43,522 nucleotides of DNA from Holophagales bacterium UBA5704 (GTDB taxonomy: Bacteria; Acidobacteriota; Thermoanaerobaculia; Multivoradales; UBA5704): the NCBI GenBank assembly GCA_002420005.1, contig DIHE01000115.1, forward strand, positions 319 through 43,840. Reading direction: 5' to 3'. The notes below the pieces were generated by a model. The model saw only the letters and a program-made list of their open reading frames with translations. It searched no databases and was not told the DNA's origin. Shown here in pieces: positions 15,851-23,800 of the stretch; the stretch's first letter is position 1; the number at the start of each line of letters is the position of its first letter. The translations under genes were made by a program, and so were the position numbers.

Positions 15851-17389
15851 ATGCTCACCGGCGACCTCAAGAACCAGATCGACCGCATTTGGGACGCCTT
15901 CTGGTCCGGCGGCATCTCGAACCCCCTCGAAGTCATCGAGCAGATCACCTATCTGCTCTTCCTGCGCCGGCTCGACGACCTCCAGACGCTCGAAGAAAAC
16001 AAGGCCACCCGCCTGAAGCGTCCCCTCGAACGGCACATCTTCCCGGAAGGCAAGGACCCGAAGAAACGGCCCTATGCCGACCTCCGCTGGTCCCGCTTCA
16101 AGCACTTCGCGGCGGCGGAGATGTTCACCGTGGTCGACCAGCACGTCTTTCCCTTCCTGCGCACCCTGGGCGGTGACACCTCCACCTATGCCCATCACAT
16201 GAAGGACGCCCGCTTCACCATCCCCAAGCCGGCGCTGCTCGTCAAAGTGGTGGAGCTGCTCGACGCCGTTCCCCTGGACGACCGCGACACCAAGGGCGAC
16301 CTCTATGAGTACATGCTCGGCAAAATCGCCTCCGCCGGGCAGAACGGCCAGTTTCGCACGCCCCGCCACGTCATCCGGTTGATGGTCGAAATGACCACGC
16401 CGGGTCCGAAGGACGTGATCTGCGACCCGGCCTGCGGCACCGCCGGCTTCCTCGTCGCCGCCGGGGAATTCCTGCGCGAGCATCATCCCGAGATCCTGCG
16501 CGATGCGAAGCTCAAAGCGCACTTTCATCAGAACGCTTTTCACGGCTTCGACTTCGACTCCACCATGCTCCGCATCGGCAGCATGAACATGCTGCTCCAC
16601 GGCGTCGAAAACCCGGACATCCGCTATCGCGATTCGCTCGCCCAGGATCATGCCGGCGAAGAGGAACGCTACACCCTGGTGCTCGCCAATCCTCCCTTCG
16701 CCGGCTCGCTCGATACCGAGAGCACCGCGAAGGATCTCCAGCAGGTGGTGAAGACGAAGAAAACCGAGCTGCTCTTTCTCGCCCTCTTCCTCCGCCTCCT
16801 GAAACCCGGAGGCCGCGCCGCCGTCATCGTGCCGGACGGCGTCCTCTTCGGGTCCAGCAAAGCGCACAAGGAGCTGCGCCGGATGTTGATCGAAGAGCAG
16901 AAGCTCGACGGCGTCGTCTCGCTCCCCGGTGGCGTCTTCAAACCCTATGCCGGCGTCTCCACCGCCATCCTCCTCTTTACAAAGACCAACTCCGGCGGAA
17001 CCGATCACGTCTGGTTCTACGACTGCACCGCGGACGGCTGGTCGCTCGACGACAAACGGACGCCGCTGCTGAGCGAGGACAAGCTCGGTCCCGTCCCGGA
17101 GGCGAAGCTCACCGCCACCGATCACGCGAAGAACAATCTCCCCGACATCCTCACCCGCTGGCGCGAGCGCGACGGCAAGGACCGCAAACGTCCGCGCACC
17201 GCACAAAGCTTCTGCATCCCGAAAGCCGACCTCGTCGCGCAGGGGTATGACCTCAGCTTGAACCGGTACAAGGAGGTCGTGCACGAGGAGGTGCAGCACC
17301 GGTCTCCGCAGGAGATTCTGGCGGAGCTGGCGAAGCTGGAGGTGGAGATTCAGAAGGGGATGAAGGAGTTGGGGGGGATGTTGCGGTGA
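15851..17389 (+). CDS. hsdM: Type I restriction-modification N6-adenine methyltransferase subunit
   Basis: A 512-aa protein. The HsdM N-terminal helical domain begins MLTGDLKNQIDRIWDAFWSG and includes ITYLLFLRRLDDLQ. The methyltransferase core has motif I DPACGTAGFL (about 192) for AdoMet and motif IV NPPF (about 280) for the flipped adenine. The FRTPRHVIRLMVEM segment before motif I is typical of HsdM. AAGGAG precedes ATG 15851; an in-frame ATG at 15824 would add nine residues and lacks such a site. HsdM works as M2S with hsdS, whose GTG overlaps the hsdM stop by 4 nt. It lies in its own 108-bp divergent promoter gap from the hydrolase. Confidence 0.97.
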   Translation: MLTGDLKNQIDRIWDAFWSGGISNPLEVIEQITYLLFLRRLDDLQTLEENKATRLKRPLERHIFPEGKDPKKRPYADLRWSRFKHFAAAEMFTVVDQHVFPFLRTLGGDTSTYAHHMKDARFTIPKPALLVKVVELLDAVPLDDRDTKGDLYEYMLGKIASAGQNGQFRTPRHVIRLMVEMTTPGPKDVICDPACGTAGFLVAAGEFLREHHPEILRDAKLKAHFHQNAFHGFDFDSTMLRIGSMNMLLHGVENPDIRYRDSLAQDHAGEEERYTLVLANPPFAGSLDTESTAKDLQQVVKTKKTELLFLALFLRLLKPGGRAAVIVPDGVLFGSSKAHKELRRMLIEEQKLDGVVSLPGGVFKPYAGVSTAILLFTKTNSGGTDHVWFYDCTADGWSLDDKRTPLLSEDKLGPVPEAKLTATDHAKNNLPDILTRWRERDGKDRKRPRTAQSFCIPKADLVAQGYDLSLNRYKEVVHEEVQHRSPQEILAELAKLEVEIQKGMKELGGMLR

Positions 17390-18513
17390 GGGGGTCCTGG
17401 CAGCTGGTCCCCTTCGGCGACGCCGTGACCGATGAATCGGGCGGTAACGTTAAGACGCTTCAGAGTGACTACCTCCCGGCTGGCCGGTTTGCCGTAGTCG
17501 ACCAAGGGAAAGCCCTCGTGGCCGGCTTCGTAAATGACGAGTCTTTCCTGTGCGGAGCCGAGCTTCCCGTGATCGTGTTCGGTGATCACACCCGCTGCTT
17601 CAAATACGTCGACTTCCCGTTCTGCATGGGTGCCGACGGCGTCAAGGTTCTTCGGCCCAGGGCTGGAATAGACCCCAAGTTTCTCTACTTTTACCTGCGC
17701 CAGTTGCGCCTCCCGGACGGCGGCTACGACCGCCACTTCAAATACCTAAAGCGTTCCGCGATTCCGCTCCCACCCCTGCCGGAGCAGCAGCGGATTGCCG
17801 ACGTCCTGGACCGGGTGGAGGCGTTGCGGGCCAAGCGGCGCGCTGCCCTTGCTCAGCTCGACGGGCTGACGCAGGCGATTTTCCTGGAAATGTTTGGGGG
17901 GGCGGCGGCGAGGATGGGTGACTGGCCTATGATGAAGCTTCAGGACTGCCTCGCCTCACCACTCCGCAACGGCCTATCGCCATCGACCGCAGGCCGGTTC
18001 TCTTCTAAGGTTCTTACGCTTTCTGCGATCACTGGTCCTGCCTTCGATTCAACCGCGTGGAAGGCGTGCTCCTTTCAAACTGCGTTGCCCGTTTCCTCTC
18101 TCGTTGACGCCACCGACTTCCTGATCTGTCGCGGGAACGGTAGTGTGCGCCTCGTCGGTAAAGGGCAGTACCCGTCATGCTCAATGGAGGGAGTGGCCTT
18201 TCCTGACACCATGATCGCGGCACGGATTTCCCCCTTTCTCCTGGACAGAGCCTTCTTCCAGCATGTCTGGAATTCGGGCGGAGTGAGGCGGCAACTCGAA
18301 GCCTCGGCGCGAACCACCAACGGCACGTTCAAGATCAACCAGACGGCCGTAGAGTGCGTCACTCTTGAGGTCCCACCCCTCCCCCTCCAGCAGGACTTCG
18401 CCCGCCGCGTGGCCGCCGTGGAGAAACTGAAGGCCGCCCACCGGGCCTCGCTGGGAGAGCTGGACGCCCTCTTTGCGTCGCTGCAGCACCGGGCGTTTCG
18501 GGGCGAGCTGTGA
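17386..18513 (+). CDS. hsdS: Type I restriction-modification DNA specificity subunit
   Basis: A 375-aa protein starting at GTG 17386, overlapping the hsdM stop as GTGA. It has two target-recognition domains, about 1-125 and 170-320. Each is followed by a conserved helical spacer beginning LPPLPEQQRIADVLDRVEAL and VPPLPLQQDFARRVAAVEKL, the near-repeats that give HsdS its pseudo-twofold symmetry. The target would be a bipartite sequence, one half per domain, and cannot be read from the protein. By eye the recognition domains are less G+C-rich than hsdM and hsdR, as expected for exchangeable segments. The degenerate 21-bp array starts within about 30 bp of the stop. Confidence 0.96.
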   Translation: MRGSWQLVPFGDAVTDESGGNVKTLQSDYLPAGRFAVVDQGKALVAGFVNDESFLCGAELPVIVFGDHTRCFKYVDFPFCMGADGVKVLRPRAGIDPKFLYFYLRQLRLPDGGYDRHFKYLKRSAIPLPPLPEQQRIADVLDRVEALRAKRRAALAQLDGLTQAIFLEMFGGAAARMGDWPMMKLQDCLASPLRNGLSPSTAGRFSSKVLTLSAITGPAFDSTAWKACSFQTALPVSSLVDATDFLICRGNGSVRLVGKGQYPSCSMEGVAFPDTMIAARISPFLLDRAFFQHVWNSGGVRRQLEASARTTNGTFKINQTAVECVTLEVPPLPLQQDFARRVAAVEKLKAAHRASLGELDALFASLQHRAFRGEL

Positions 18514-18542
18514 GACCATCGCCCGCCTGAGGTGCACCGGCG

Positions 18543-19215
18543 GGCGGGCGGTGCGGATCGCGAGACGGGTGGCCTGCGCCGGGTTCCCGGTGACCCGCAG
18601 CTCGTCGCCGACGGTCCAGTTCGTGGAGCCGCCCACATAATTCGCGAAGCGGGCGGCCTGCGTCTCGGGGTTGGCGACGGAGCTCGCGGGGTTGGCGAAC
18701 CGCCTCGCGAGGCAGACCGGCGGCGACGCGGGGCAGGTCATCGGCTACGAGGTCCAGGCCAGCCGTGACGAGAACCAGATCGCCGGCTACGAAACCCAGG
18801 TCAGCCGTGACGAGATCCAAGTCAACGGGAACGAGATGCGGGCCGGCGGCTACGAGAGGCGGGTCACCAACCTCGGGAGGCAGACCGCCTGCCTCCCGGG
18901 GCAGACCGCCAACCCCGAGAGGCAGGTCGGCGGCCACGCGGTGCAAATCGCCAACCGCGCCAAGATCCGCACCACCTGCGCCGCGGCGCAGGTCACCCCA
19001 CACCCCGAGCGCCCACCCGCGCCGAGATCGTGGCCGTCACCGCCGTGGCGCAACCGACCGGCGCCTCGGCAGGGGTCGGCCGCGCCGCGGCACCGGTTTT
19101 TCGCGCCGCGGCGCACATGAGCAAATACCCCCAACGCCCGCCCGCGCCGCGGCGCCGATCGGCTACGCCACGGCGCGGGTTCTCTGGATCTCGGCGCAGA
19201 CGGCGAGCGCATAAA
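18543..19215. repeat. Degenerate 21-bp tandem array, about 32 units, between hsdS and hsdR
   Basis: From 18543 to 19215 the sequence can be cut into consecutive 21-nt units with only about 1 nt of net phase drift. The best-conserved central units (18711-18962) resemble GGCAGGTCNNCGGCTACGAGA. Units become more divergent at both ends but keep the spacing and a GCGCCGCGG- or CTCGCGG-like end. This fills most of the 755-bp gap between hsdS and hsdR. Both strands are open for long stretches. The minus strand gives heptads of the form DLxxVAx (18359-19003 open), with coiled-coil-like spacing, and the plus strand gives xQVxxYE. Neither frame has a convincing start or flanking domain, so I annotate a repeat and not a gene. 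It is not a CRISPR: there are no separate spacers. Confidence 0.8.
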
Positions 19216-19251
19216 CCCTGATCCGACAGAAGCCCGCACGGCGAAGTCCTG

Positions 19252-19257
19252 TAGAAT
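19252..19257 (+). promoter_or_regulatory. Candidate -10 for hsdR (near-leaderless)
   Basis: TAGAAT ends 11 nt before the hsdR ATG at 19269, and no Shine-Dalgarno is present. A transcript starting about 7 nt downstream of the hexamer would have almost no leader. If real, hsdR has its own promoter separate from hsdMS. No matching -35 is clear. Confidence 0.35.
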
Positions 19258-19268
19258 CTCCGCCGACG

Positions 19269-22200
19269 ATGAATCCCTTCGCCTTCCTCCAGGCCGAGTG
19301 GCCCGATGTCTTCGAAGCTGCCACGCGCGCGGCCGGGAATGCGCATCCGGACCCGCGGACGGCGTGCTTCTACGCGCGGAGGGCGCTGGAGCTGGCGGTC
19401 GCCTGGCTCTACACGGCCGACGGGGCGCTGCGGATGCCCTACCAGAACAACCTGAGCGCGCTGATCCACGAGCCCACGTTCAAGGCCACGGTCGGCGAGG
19501 CGGTGTTCGGCAAGGTGCGGGTGATCATCAACCTCGGCAACCAGGCCGTGCACAGCCACAAGCCCGTGCCGCCGGGCGATGCGCTGACCGCGGTGCGCGA
19601 GCTCTTCCATGTCGCGTACTGGATGGCGCGCACCTATGCCCGCGGCGAGCGGCCGGCACCCGGAGTGACGTTCGACCCCGGCGTCCTGCCGCGGACGGCA
19701 CCGCTCTCGAAGCAGACCGTCGAGCAGCTCCGCACGCTGGAGAGCGAGCTGCGCGACCGGGATGAAAAGCTCTCCGCGCTGCGCGCCGACCGCGACAGCC
19801 TGGACGACAAGGTGAAGCAGCTGAGGGCCGAGGTGGCGGCGGCGAAGAAGGCGAGCGCGGCGCAGCCCGACACGCACGACTACTCCGAAGCGGAGACGCG
19901 CAACGTTCTCATCGACATCCTGCTGCGCGAGGTCGGCTGGCTGCTCAGCCAGAAGAGGGACCGCGAGTATCCCCTCCAGGGCGGAGGTTTCGCCGACTAC
20001 GTGCTGTGGAGCGACGACGGCCGGCCGCTCGCCGTGATCGAAGCGAAGCGCGTGAGGAAATCCGCGCAGAACGGCCAGCAGCAGGCGAAGCTCTATGCCG
20101 ACGCCCTGGAGAAGGAATTCGGGCAGCGGCCGATCCTTTTCTTTTCCAACGGGATGGATCATTGGCTGTGGGATGACACGTTCGATCCCCCGCGCCCGGT
20201 GCAAGGCTTCCTGAAGAAATCCGAGCTGGAGCTGAGGATCCAGCGGCGCACCAGCCGCCGGCCCTTGGCCGAGGCCACGATCCACGAGGCCATCGTCGAG
20301 CGCCCGTACCAGATCAGAGCCATCCGCCGGGTGGCGGAAGCCTTCGAGCGCGACAACGAGAGAAAAGCGCTGTTGGTGATGGCGACCGGCGCGGGCAAGA
20401 CGCGCACCGTGATTGCGCTGTGCGATCTGCTGATGCGGACGGGCTGGGTGAAGAGGGTGCTCTTTCTCGCCGACCGCAACGCCTTGGTCAAGCAGGCGGT
20501 GGGAGCCTTCAAAAAGCATTTGCCGGACGCGGCACCGGTCAACCTGGTGGAAGAGCGGGATGCCGAAGGCCGGGTGTTCGTCTCCACCTATCCGACGATG
20601 ATGGGTTTGATCGACGAGATGAGCGAAGGCCGGCGGCGTTTCGGCGTCGGGCACTTCGATCTGATCGTGATCGACGAGGCGCACCGCTCGATCTACCAGA
20701 AATACCGCGCCATCTTCAACTATTTCGACGCACGCCTGGTGGGCCTGACCGCGACGCCGAAAGACGAGATCGACCTCAACACCTACCGTTTTTTTGATCT
20801 CGAACGCGGCGTGCCGACCGACGTCTACGGCCTGGACGAGGCGGTGCGCGACGGATATCTCGTCCCTGCCAAGGCGATCTCCGTGCCGATCAAGTTCCAA
20901 CGCGGAGGCATCCGCTACGATCAGCTCAGCGAGATCGAGAAAGAACAGTGGGACGCGCTCGATTGGGGCGACGACGGCGAGACTCCGGATCACGTCGAGC
21001 CCGAGGTGGTCAACCGTTGGCTGTTCAACAAAGACACGGTGGACAAGGTCCTGGAGCATCTGATGCTGCGGGGCCAGCGCGTGGAAGGCGGAGACCGGCT
21101 CGGCAAGACGATCGTCTTCGCGAAGAACAAGCGCCACGCGGAATTCATCGCCGAGCGGTTCAACGCCAACTACCCGCACTACAAGGGTGCCTTCGCGCAG
21201 GTGATCCACAGCGAGATGGCGAATGCCCAGCAGGCGATCGACGACTTTTCGGTCCCTGCGAAGGCGCCGCACATTGCGATCTCGGTCGACATGCTGGACA
21301 CAGGCGTGGACGTGCCCGAGGTGGTCAACCTGGTCTTTTTCAAGCTCGTCCGCTCACGCACCAAATTCTGGCAGATGGTGGGCCGGGGGACGCGCTTGTG
21401 CAAGGACCTGTTCGGGCCGGGGAAGCACAAGGAGTTTTTCTACATCCTGGACTATTGCCAGAACTTCGAGTTCTTCGGCCAGAATCCCGAGATCACCGAC
21501 GGCGCGCTCCCGGTCTCGCTCGGGGAGAATCTCTTCCGCAAGCGGTTGGAGCTGCTGGGCGAGCTGGATGAGCGCAACGAGGGGGCCGTGGCGGAGGCTG
21601 TCGCGGAGTATGGCGATCCGGTGAACGCCGCCCAGCTGCGCAGCTCCCTCGCGCACCTGTTGCACGGCCAGGTGGCGGCGATGAACCTCGACAATTTCGT
21701 GGTGCGTCCGAAACGGCAATGGGTGGAGAAGTACGCCCAGCCGGGAGCGTGGCGGCATTTGACCGCCGAGGACCGCGCCGAGCTGGCCGAGGAAGTCGCC
21801 GGCCTGCCGACCGCGCAGGAGCCGGAGGACGAGTCGGCGAAACGTTTCGATCTGTTGCTGCTGCGCCTCCAGCTCGCCGTGCTCCGGCAGCCGGCGTCCT
21901 TCCCGAGGCTGAGAGATCAGGTGATCGCCCTGGCGGGCCTGCTGGAGGAGAAGGCCCACATCCCCGGCCTGCGGGATCACGGCCTCCTGCTGCAACAGAT
22001 CCAGGAGGACGATTTCTGGCAGGACGTGACCGCGCCGATGCTCGAAACCGTGCGCCGCCGTCTGCGCAACTGGGTGAAGCTGATCGATCGCACGAGCCGG
22101 GTGCCGCTGTACACCGACTTCGAGGACGAGAGAGGCGAAGAGACCGAAGTGGATCTCGGCTTCGGCCCTCCGGACGGTTTCGAGCGCTTCCGCGCCAAAG

Positions 22201-22649
22201 CCAGGGCCTTCCTGCGCGAGCATGCGGACCACATCACCATCCGCAAGCTGCGAATGAACAGACAGTTGACGGAGAGCGACCTCGCCGAGCTGGAAAGGAT
22301 TCTCACCGAGAGCGGCGCCGGAGACGCGGACGAGGTGCAGAAGGCGAAGGAAGAGAGCCACGGCCTGGGCCTCTTCGTGCGCTCCCTGGTGGGTCTCGAC
22401 CGCGAAGCCGCCAAGCTGGCCTTCGCCCGCTTCCTGATGCGAACCACCCTGACCGCGAACCAGATCGAATTCGTCAACCTGATCATCGACCATCTGACCG
22501 AGCACGGCGTGATGGCCGCCGACCTCCTCTACGAGTCCCCCTTCACCGACCTGGCCCCGAAGGGTCCGGAGGGCCTGTTCACCTCGGCGCAGGTGGGCGA
22601 GCTGCTGGACGTGCTGGACCGGGTGCGCGCGGCGGCGTTGGCGGCGTAG
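19269..22649 (+). CDS. hsdR: Type I restriction endonuclease/translocase subunit with DUF4145 N-terminus
   Basis: A 1126-aa protein. Residues about 10-125 match a DUF4145-like helical domain (FYARRALELAVAWLYTADGA). A coiled coil of about 140-198 follows. The PD-(D/E)XK nuclease has ADYVLW and VIEAKRVRKS (about 243-263). The superfamily 2 helicase has Walker A ATGAGKTRT (about 371), DEAH in VIDEAHRSIYQ (about 467), VGLTATPKDE, and motif VI QMVGRGTRLC (about 701). An EcoEI-type C-terminal region follows. With HsdM and HsdS it forms the complex that translocates and cuts DNA lacking methylation at the target. All catalytic motifs look intact. The separation from hsdS by the repeat array is unusual. 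Confidence 0.96.
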   Translation: MNPFAFLQAEWPDVFEAATRAAGNAHPDPRTACFYARRALELAVAWLYTADGALRMPYQNNLSALIHEPTFKATVGEAVFGKVRVIINLGNQAVHSHKPVPPGDALTAVRELFHVAYWMARTYARGERPAPGVTFDPGVLPRTAPLSKQTVEQLRTLESELRDRDEKLSALRADRDSLDDKVKQLRAEVAAAKKASAAQPDTHDYSEAETRNVLIDILLREVGWLLSQKRDREYPLQGGGFADYVLWSDDGRPLAVIEAKRVRKSAQNGQQQAKLYADALEKEFGQRPILFFSNGMDHWLWDDTFDPPRPVQGFLKKSELELRIQRRTSRRPLAEATIHEAIVERPYQIRAIRRVAEAFERDNERKALLVMATGAGKTRTVIALCDLLMRTGWVKRVLFLADRNALVKQAVGAFKKHLPDAAPVNLVEERDAEGRVFVSTYPTMMGLIDEMSEGRRRFGVGHFDLIVIDEAHRSIYQKYRAIFNYFDARLVGLTATPKDEIDLNTYRFFDLERGVPTDVYGLDEAVRDGYLVPAKAISVPIKFQRGGIRYDQLSEIEKEQWDALDWGDDGETPDHVEPEVVNRWLFNKDTVDKVLEHLMLRGQRVEGGDRLGKTIVFAKNKRHAEFIAERFNANYPHYKGAFAQVIHSEMANAQQAIDDFSVPAKAPHIAISVDMLDTGVDVPEVVNLVFFKLVRSRTKFWQMVGRGTRLCKDLFGPGKHKEFFYILDYCQNFEFFGQNPEITDGALPVSLGENLFRKRLELLGELDERNEGAVAEAVAEYGDPVNAAQLRSSLAHLLHGQVAAMNLDNFVVRPKRQWVEKYAQPGAWRHLTAEDRAELAEEVAGLPTAQEPEDESAKRFDLLLLRLQLAVLRQPASFPRLRDQVIALAGLLEEKAHIPGLRDHGLLLQQIQEDDFWQDVTAPMLETVRRRLRNWVKLIDRTSRVPLYTDFEDERGEETEVDLGFGPPDGFERFRAKARAFLREHADHITIRKLRMNRQLTESDLAELERILTESGAGDADEVQKAKEESHGLGLFVRSLVGLDREAAKLAFARFLMRTTLTANQIEFVNLIIDHLTEHGVMAADLLYESPFTDLAPKGPEGLFTSAQVGELLDVLDRVRAAALAA

Positions 22650-22676
22650 ACTGGAGGTCCGAGAAGGAGGCCCGAG

Positions 22677-23126
22677 ATGCTCAAGAAGCTCCTGCAGACG
22701 AACGACAGTGTCGGGATGTTCCTGGTCCGCGTCTTCCTGGGCCTCGCGATCTTTCCGCACGGCGCCCAGAAGCTCTTCGGCTGGTTCGGCGGCCACGGGC
22801 CGGCCTGGACGATGGACTTCTTCACCCAGCGGCTGCACATCCCCGCGCCGCTGGTGGTCCTGGTGATCCTCGCCGAGTCCTTCGGAGCCCTCGGGCTGAT
22901 CCTCGGCTTCCTCGGGCGCATCGGCGCTTTCGGCGTCCTCTGCGTCATGCTCGGCGCCGTCTTCCTGATCCACCTGCCGAACGGCTTCTTCATGGACTGG
23001 TACAACGCCGGCAAAGGCGAGGGGATCGAGTACCACCTGCTCGCCATCGGCATGTCCCTGGCGGTGCTGATCCAGGGGAGCGGCCGGTACTCGGTGGACC
23101 GGGTGGTGGCGGGGCGGTTGGGGTAG
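22677..23126 (+). CDS. DoxX family membrane protein
   Basis: A 149-aa protein with four transmembrane helices. The opening GMFLVRVFLGLAIFPHGAQKLFGWFGG, with the PHG-x2-K motif, is diagnostic of the DoxX/YphA/YqjF group. Later helices include VVLVILAESFGALGLILGFL and IEYHLLAIGMSLAVLIQG. Members are small inner-membrane proteins linked in some bacteria to redox or quinone functions; a specific role here is unknown. GGAGG lies just before the ATG. It begins 27 nt after hsdR and its stop is 4 nt before the first CAAGGAC-type inverted repeat. Confidence 0.9.
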   Translation: MLKKLLQTNDSVGMFLVRVFLGLAIFPHGAQKLFGWFGGHGPAWTMDFFTQRLHIPAPLVVLVILAESFGALGLILGFLGRIGAFGVLCVMLGAVFLIHLPNGFFMDWYNAGKGEGIEYHLLAIGMSLAVLIQGSGRYSVDRVVAGRLG

Positions 23127-23130
23127 ACCT

Positions 23131-23224
23131 CCAAGGACGACAAGGTCCTCAAGGTCGCCAAGGACATTGCGCCTTCCGGTGTGATAGTGTCCTTGGTTGT
23201 CCTTGACGACCCTTGGGTCCTTTC
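23131..23224. repeat. Dispersed CAAGGACNN inverted repeat, copy A
   Basis: The left arm (23131-23166) is four near-tandem 9-bp units of the type CAAGGACNN. After about 21 nt the right arm (23188-23224) carries the same units in reverse complement and ends CCTTTCTT. It can fold into a long imperfect hairpin. It fills the gap between the DoxX stop and the four-helix-bundle start, 16 nt before that ATG. Confidence 0.8.
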
Positions 23225-23240
23225 TTTGGAGCGGCCCGGC

Positions 23241-23798
23241 ATGAGTGACGGCTTCATCCCGAAACACGGGGGCTACAAGAGCCTGCTCTCCTACCAGAAG
23301 GCGGAGATCGTCTTCGATGCCACGGTCTACTTCTGCAACCACTTCATCGATCCGCGCAGCCGCACCCATGACCAGATGGTGCAGGCGGCCCGCTCCGGGA
23401 AGCAGAACATCATCGAGGGCAGCATGGCGTCGGGCACCTCCAAGGAGATGGAGATCAAGCTGATCAACGTGGCCCGCGCCAGCCTGGAGGAGCTGCTGGC
23501 CGACTACCGCGACTTTCTTCGCGTTCGCGGCCTCGAGGAATGGCCGGCGGATCACGCCTATACCCGCCGGCTGCGCCAGCTCAACCGGATTCCGAACGCC
23601 ACCTACGCCGATTTTCGCAAGGGGATCGAAAGCCCCGATCCGGTCATCGCGGCCAATGTGATCATCGGCCTGATTCGCGTGGCCAGCTTTCTGCTGTACC
23701 GCCAACTGGGCCAGCTGGAGCGGGCCTTTCTTCAGGAAGGCGGCCTGCGCGAGCGCATGACGCGCGCCCGGCTGAAGGCGCGTGGCGGTTTCAGGTAG
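23241..23798 (+). CDS. Four-helix-bundle protein with suffix domain (TIGR04258-like, S23/Avd-related)
   Basis: A 185-aa protein from ATG 23241 (MSDGFIPKHGGYKSLLSYQK). The conserved core includes QMVQAARSGKQNIIEGS, ASGTSKEMEIKLINVARASL and EELLADYRDFLR, then a helical suffix (VIAANVIIGLIRVASFLLYR). These mark the four helix bundle family related to the 23S rRNA intervening-sequence proteins, longer suffix-bearing type. Related basic pentameric bundles, such as Avd of diversity-generating retroelements, bind nucleic acid; function of stand-alone copies is unknown. It is not inside an rRNA gene. A CAAGGAC inverted repeat lies directly upstream. An in-frame upstream start at 23181 falls inside that repeat and was rejected. 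Confidence 0.9.
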   Translation: MSDGFIPKHGGYKSLLSYQKAEIVFDATVYFCNHFIDPRSRTHDQMVQAARSGKQNIIEGSMASGTSKEMEIKLINVARASLEELLADYRDFLRVRGLEEWPADHAYTRRLRQLNRIPNATYADFRKGIESPDPVIAANVIIGLIRVASFLLYRQLGQLERAFLQEGGLRERMTRARLKARGGFR

Positions 23799-23800
23799 CC

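Noticed and set aside
15743..17299. Upstream extension of the alpha/beta hydrolase frame
   Set aside because: It is antisense to hsdM. A GGAGGAG-preceded GTG at 15742 gives a sensible start before the membrane helices.
18359..19003. A real minus-strand coiled-coil gene over the 21-bp array
   Set aside because: The heptad pattern is suggestive, but the frame has no ribosome-binding site, runs antisense into the end of hsdS and lacks any non-repeat domain. Kept as a repeat with coding left open in the findings.
18543..19215. CRISPR array
   Set aside because: The units are contiguous and degenerate with no distinct spacers, and no cas genes lie nearby.
23181..23240. 20-residue N-terminal extension of the four-helix-bundle protein
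   Set aside because: It would be encoded by the right arm of repeat copy A, and family members start near the FIPKHGGY segment.
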